A DNA stretch of 64,000 bases. Origin: Megamerina dolium. Its lineage: Eukaryota; Arthropoda; Insecta; Diptera; Megamerinidae. The stretch's first letter is position 1; each line of letters opens with the position of its first letter. The notes under the pieces were generated by a model. It was not told the DNA's origin. It did not search any database and was given only the letters and a program-made list of their open reading frames with translations. Positions 58,277-64,000 of the stretch are shown in pieces. Made by a program: the position numbers and the translations under genes. Where the stretch lies: NCBI GenBank assembly GCA_963854835.1, contig OY978526.1, positions 69,226,418-69,290,417 of the forward strand, written 5' to 3'.

Positions 58277-59873
58277 CAGACCACCATCTGTGGGTGTTAA
58301 ACTTCATTTAAAGTTGTCGTCATCCATCAGTTTCCTAAGATGAGGTTCTTCGATAACCACTTCCTTGAGAACCTTGAGAACCAGACGACTTAAGAAGTGA
58401 AGGTTCGTGAGACGGAGCGAGCGCTTTAATGCAATTCATTATCAGGCCCAGTATAATATGTAGTTGAAAAAGGAAAAAGCAATTTGAATCAATCAGTGGA
58501 TTACTAGAGATGATTGGTCTTTCTGATAAATACTGGTCGCGAGATTGCCATACTTTTTTTACTTAATGATGCACTGCCGCTCGTCTATCACAGAGTCGAA
58601 GAAAGCAACAGTATTTTGTGAAGCTTCTGTACATGTCTTTTGCTTATAAACGTGAGTGTAGTTTTTTTGTTTTGCGTGTTAGAGACGAATTCGTCGATGA
58701 ATTCTTAGAAGCGATTACGGCGAATACAATGAACACAAAATCTGTTCACGACGAGGCAAGTCGAATTTTGCCACGGCTTTGGTGACAAAGCGGTTGAAAT
58801 ATATAGAAGGCATGTGGAAAAACAGAGCATGTATACCGAAGGAGATATTGGAAATTGTGGTACCTAGAAGATATAAAAATATGTTTTTATTGTTCACCTC
58901 TTCTTTTCCAAGCATTAAACACATTTACTCATACTTTTAGGACACCTACCTATGTATTCTCGTACAAATCATATGAAGGCCTGTTGCAGATCTAGTTGAA
59001 CAAGTTGGCGTCAAAAAATCCCTGAACTTTCTAGGGTTAAATTAATATTCTACTTCGAACACATCAAGTATCTTTAGAGCACCGCATATTTTCCGTTTAT
59101 GTTGGTTGCACTTAATCAATCCCAAAATTTCTTTCATTCGATTCGTAACTATCCTTGGTGTTGAAATCGGAAAATCGACGGCTAATTCCATAATTGTCCA
59201 AGAATCGCCCCAAGAACGGTGAAATGTGACATACCCTCATTACTACCACACTACTCCTTAGGGGACCAATTTTCAGAAACATATACGAGAGACTCCTTAA
59301 CGGGTAGAAATAAGGAGTAATATTACTTATTTGGCCATCATACCCTCAGATATCATCTATATGAAATGTGTCTACCGGAAAAAAACACTTATGACCATTA
59401 ATGGAAGACGATGAAACATTAGCTTGAGATAGAAAGGAAGGAAAACATTAAGAACGGCCTGCCCCAGTTCGTCTGGCATCAGATAGTCAAATAGCGAAGA
59501 ATAGCGGACAGTCTTTTGCTCCAATAAGCTTTCTTTTTTTATGTCGTATCGCTTAAGTAGACTGTCACCCTTAAAAAAGAATGACCGCTGGATGAGATTC
59601 TTCGGTCTGAAATTTCATTGCAAGAAAAGGCGCCTCCATTTCGAAAATTTGTGATTATCAAGTGCCTGTTTATTTAACAATTCTAGGTGCACATAATATA
59701 CTTTAATAAGTGCAATAATGTCTGCTACGATCTCAAGCACATCAGTCTTTAATGAAAGTGCAGTACAAATTTTGCTATCTCCAATTATATTGAAGTTATG
59801 AAAATTGCCGATTGACAGACCACAGTCGCATGGTTGAAGCGTTAAAAGCATTTACATTAATGTTAATAACAAT

Positions 59874-61667
59874 TTATCTATATCTATGTTGACGCCGATA
59901 ATACCAAAATAATTCAAATGAAAGAGTGCACAACGATATAATAACAGCTACGCCGTATCCAATTAATACCAAAGATATATCTGTAACGCTTAGAGCGGTG
60001 AAATCATTAATCTCACTTTTATCTGCAATTTTAGCACGACCAATTTGAACCAACTCCCAAAATGAACGTTTAGCCCAATACATTATCAATCCTGATTGAG
60101 TAGCTCGCCCAATTAATGTATTCATCGATGTTAGAAATATTGAATTTGCTTGAAACAATAAAAATGTTGGATTATTTTTTATTATATAATACTCTGATAA
60201 TTGAAATAATGGCTTCCGTGAGAACTGTTGTACGTCCTCATAACCAACCCATTTTACCGATGGCACCGGGTATGCATAGCGTGTGTCCAAAGAATCGCGT
60301 AATCCAAAAAATTCGTCATACGTCTCCACTATAGAAACAATATCGAAAAATTCACTTTCCACCGAATACGATTTGACTCTTTCAATTTCTTCAGGAACCA
60401 TTTTAATTTGAAGACCTGCTCGTTGAAGATCGTCAAGTGTTCGAATAGGTGGAAACCTCGGTGGCTCGGTACCAAAAGTTTGCAAATATGCCACATACGA
60501 TGTATTGAAAATCAAACCAGAAAAGGTAATAATTAAATAAATTACACTCCGAATACCAACAAAGTTGCTCTCCATAACAAATGGCTGACCCAGGAAGGCA
60601 TTTACTAAATTATGATTGACCATAAAAGTGCTCAAATCACGTACTCTTTGTCCACGCAAATACAATGCAAGTGTTGTGGAAAACGATGACGCCATCAGTG
60701 CTACAAATACTAATAGCATGGTACTGCAATCGAAAATGATGACATAAAAAAGATAGCTAGGAATTTGTTTGGACACTGGCACCATAATACACCAATCCGT
60801 AGGCTCAATTGAGTTACTAAAACTCAAATTCAGTCCTTTTCTCATTGTAAATGTTGCCGTTGTCGTATCGAATGTCCCATTTTCAATCATTTTAATTGCA
60901 TCATCTCTTTTCATAAACGTGTGTAGCAATTCCCGGAGAGGATATGTTAACGTCGCATTATGTTTTCGGGCATACTCTATCAAGAGCTTTGCACTGTAGC
61001 CACTTAATATTATATTTTCCTCTGATTCTTTTAATATAAAATTCTGCGGTGGTATATCTTCCGGACGAACTTTTATTGGATGGCCATACATATTATGTGT
61101 GTGATCAGGAAAGAATGAAGATTGATTTGAATTGATATTTTCGACTCTCAGTGCAGTTGCTGGGAAAATTTGTAGTGTGTAGTATTGTTTCGTCCTCAAC
61201 ACAGATGACGTTATGATAATTACATTCGTTGCTTTGTTGTCTGAGCAAAATTTCATGATCCTCTTCACATACAACTCATCCACTTGTGGTGTATCCAATA
61301 AAAGTATATGACGAATTTGCAAATTTTTAAACAGATTTTTCCATATTTTTTGTAATAGCTGTTGGTCATTCTCTTCATTGTGAATCAATCTGACGATAGC
61401 CAACAAATCGCGATTAAAATTCTCAGCCAGTGGCAATACGCTTTCTTGATTCAATAGCAATATAGGGACTCCATTAGTTCTCTGGTTCAGTTGTATTAAT
61501 AGTCAATCCGTGTTGAAGAAATCATTTGATGTGATGTTATCATTATTCGCATATATTATGGAATTATAATTTTGCTCTTTAAAACTCAAATCGCAAATAT
61601 GTGTCACCATTGAACTCAGTTGATTCTCGATGAAAAATACTTGAACAAATGCTAAAAGAGCTGACAT
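59874..61667 (-). pseudogene. Ionotropic receptor IR4 with in-frame UGA (copy 2)
   Basis: It is the counterpart of 28032-29825. The start is at 61667-61665, the UGA at 61505-61503 and the CUA codon follows, as in copy 1. The downstream 528 codons are identical to copy 1. Confidence 0.9.
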
Positions 61668-62167
61668 ATTGCTGTGGATTGTTAATTCAAAACTAAAGAA
61701 CTTAATGGAAAATACTATTCATTAATACATTTGCTCTCATGGTGGGTTTATAGTAAAACCGATGACAATAACACACTAGGGTCCCATAAACAGCACTCTG
61801 ATTAGTTACTCTATGTAGCATTGATTTTATGCGTGGGTGAATTCTGTACCATACAATGGGAATTTGCTGTAACTAATTACATTATTCACATTTGGAGTCT
61901 TCTTAAATATGATGGCCAACCTCTACAAGAGGATCACGTAAATAAGTCCTAATGGGTCCCTAATTATGCAAGAATAGCTTAGTCTAATCCTAACTCTGGG
62001 GGAAAAAAATCTTTATTTTAAATACTTTTCTTTCAAAATACGCGCTTATTTTCATATTTTCACAGAATTTAGTTAAATACTTATATTTCGTAACTGCTAC
62101 AAAATTTACACGGGATAATAATTTCATTGATGGTGTTTTCGTTTTTTTTTTCGTTTTATTTTTTTCG

Positions 62168-62319
62168 TGGTGTTTTCACAAGGTAACGCGCCTAACTGCC
62201 TCAACCGCGTGGGGCTAGCGCAATACTTGTTGAACTCGTCACTCACTGGCTATCATGTAGTTTGTTCTAAGCGCTATATGATGACACCTTTATTTGTTAA
62301 TGAGGGGTAGTCATGTAGC
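62168..62319. repeat. Inverted repeat, right copy (copy 2)
   Basis: It is the counterpart of 30326-30477. Confidence 0.8.
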
Positions 62320-62522
62320 GTAGACTTTTGTCATTGAATTTTTTTCGTTTTATGTTAATAACTTGTTAAGTTTTTAATGAAATAAGATAATTTTTGCTAT
62401 GTAATAATAAAAACATATTTAAAATAAAATTGCATCATTACTTCTTTTCATTATGCTTTTGGACATGTCAGATAGCAGAAATGGTCGCCGTACGTAGACT
62501 TTTGTCGCTCACTGTATATACT
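62320..62522. mobile_element. Solo Tc1-like IR/DR terminal repeat (copy 2)
   Basis: It is the counterpart of 30478-30680. Confidence 0.6.
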
Positions 62523-62686
62523 CAAGGGTTTTGAATATTTGGTGTTAGGTCCGTATATTCCCGCCCTTGTGCCATTATCGGTCTTTGACCCGCCAGAGTA
62601 ACGCATAATTGTCTATTTTTTAAGAGTGTGAGTGGAAATAAAAAGGCATGGATGACAGCAGAGATATGTATCGCAATTTTGATGAA

Positions 62687-63635
62687 AAAATGGTCCTATC
62701 GAGCGTACTGTGTTAAAGATTGATGCCTGTGCTTAACAACCTGATTAGATCTTATCAGTGTGGCTTCGGACCTGGTAAATCTGCCATCGGCAAGATTTAT
62801 ATATAAATCCTGAAGAAGACCCAAGATAAACAGATCGACACACAATCCATTTTTAGATTATAAAGCCACGTTCGAGAGTCCGGTAAGGGATTACCTCTAA
62901 ACAACAATGTCTGAGTTCGGTATTCCTGCGAAGCTCATTCGTCTGTGCAGAATTACACTGTATAAATCCCGTTGTACACTGAAAATTGGGAAAGATCTCT
63001 CCACGTAGTTTAATAGCGAACGAAGTTTTAGACAAGGCCATTCGTTATCGTCCGAATCCTTCAATTTTATTTTGGAGAAAACAATACGAGCTGCTGATCT
63101 ATGATAGAATGGCAATATCTTCAACATCAAATCAAAGCGAATGCTGGTTATAGTGAAATAATCAGCATGGGCACACGAGAAGTCAGTGCAGCATTCTCAG
63201 AGTTGGAAAGAAAGTCGCGTCGAATGGGTTTTACAGTGACCAAGAGCAAGACAAATTACCTAGTGTCAGCAAACAAGGAGTCCCAACGTCTTGTACAGCA
63301 CGTCACTGTTGACAACTACGCTTTTGAAGTGGTGAAGAACTTTGTCTATCTGGGAACCAACATTAATACCTGTAATGACATCACCCCGGAGATATTGCGA
63401 AAGATCACTCTTACTACCAGGTTGCACTTTGGGCTAAGTAAGCAATCTAGCCCTCTCTCGAGAAACGAAAACCACACTTTACAAGTCTCTCATCATGCCT
63501 GTCCGTACATATGGCACCGAAGCTTGAACAATTTCCACCTCAGATGAGAGAATGCTCTAATTCCTCGAAAGAAAAGTCCTACGCAAGATCTTTGAACCTA
63601 TTTCCGTTGGTGACAAGTATCGAATAAAGGTACAA
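62687..63635 (+). mobile_element. LINE-A remnant, plus strand (copy 2)
   Basis: It is the counterpart of 30845-31793. The breakpoint into the R1-clade element at about 63636 is the same. Confidence 0.85.
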
Positions 63636-63696
63636 TGAAAGGTCAGGTGGTTTAACGTGGATGGCTACCAGTTTTGATTTTACACCACAGTGCTTT

Positions 63697-64000
63697 ATAA
63701 ACACAGCGTATCAAATTAAGCGTTGATAAGCGCCCCGAAGGACTAGAGACAAACGACTACTAGCCCTATGGTACCAATTCGGGGCACGAGAATATTCCTT
63801 GGTAAGGATCGAGGCCCATCTTAAACCTTTGCTGGACTATAGAGTCCAACACCTGGTTAAGAATGCAACTCCACACCGAGTATCGGCTCTACCTGCGTAC
63901 CTTTGGGTATAAACCACAGCCACCCCAAAGTTCCCCGAAGGGCCATTTCCAACGCTCAAGTTGGAAACGGGCTCCTAATCCCCATGGTACCAGATTAAAG
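63697..64000. repeat. Start of a third tandem copy, cut by the window end
   Basis: These 304 bases match 1-304 and 31855-32158 with no difference that I can see. They correspond to the presumed 3' untranslated part of the R1-clade LINE on the minus strand. They show that the array has more than two copies in the assembly from which the window was cut. Confidence 0.93.

Overview
The window is nuclear DNA of an insect, most likely a higher fly. It is AT-rich, gene-poor and full of decayed retrotransposons and Tc1/mariner elements. The only host genes I recognise are intronless, divergent chemosensory ionotropic receptors (IRs) of the Drosophila IR20a/Ir52/Ir94 style. A tephritid fruit fly is a reasonable guess, because DD41D (rosa-like) mariners and this RTE-like LINE style are familiar from tephritids. 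The family is an inference and is not proven by the sequence.

The dominant structure is a direct tandem repeat of about 31.85 kb. Copy 1 is 1-31854, copy 2 is 31855-63696, and a third copy begins at 63697 and is cut off by the window end. The copies are almost identical. The differences I found by eye are about 17 substitutions and two small homopolymer length changes, all before about 7.9 kb of the unit; (TA)n length changes at two loci; and one 8-bp deletion in a piggyBac-like element. This is either a very recent (or gene-converted) segmental amplification of an IR cluster or an assembly duplication.

Layout of one unit (copy 1 coordinates): R1-clade LINE remnant (1-2690, -); a second LINE remnant inserted in an IR N-terminal fragment (2690-3674, -); scraps of mariner, LINE-A and SINE (4032-4672); an RNase H-bearing LINE tail (5029-5890, -); IR-psi1, 5'-truncated, frameshifted and split by a tRNA-derived SINE (5901-7619, +); a LINE-A remnant (8092-9229, -); (TA)n/palindrome elements (9230-9360, 9806-9918, 12608-12886); intact IR2 (10636-12438, -); a DD41D mariner (12896-14208); a piggyBac-like element (14232-14956); an IR N-terminal remnant (15086-15225, +); a Tc1-like element with ~210-bp inverted repeats (15407-17058); a second decayed DD41D mariner (17095-17742, +); an unidentified decayed coding stretch (18290-18650); SINE and transposase scraps (19142-20106); intact IR3 (20407-22194, +); a SINE (22838-23090); a nearly complete LINE-A (23091-26235, -); IR4 with one in-frame UGA (28032-29825, -), flanked by ~150-bp inverted repeats; a solo Tc1-like terminal repeat (30478-30680); and a LINE-A remnant (30845-31793, +).

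The IRs form two sequence pairs: psi1 with IR2, and IR3 with IR4. In each pair one member is intact and the other is disabled or carries a stop. IRs of this kind are ligand-gated cation channels of the ionotropic glutamate receptor fold and act in chemosensory neurons, mostly taste neurons for this clade in Drosophila. The most interesting single observation is IR4: its otherwise full-length frame is broken only by UGA followed by CUA, the best-known stop-codon readthrough context. It recalls the IR pseudo-pseudogene (Ir75a) described in Drosophila sechellia.
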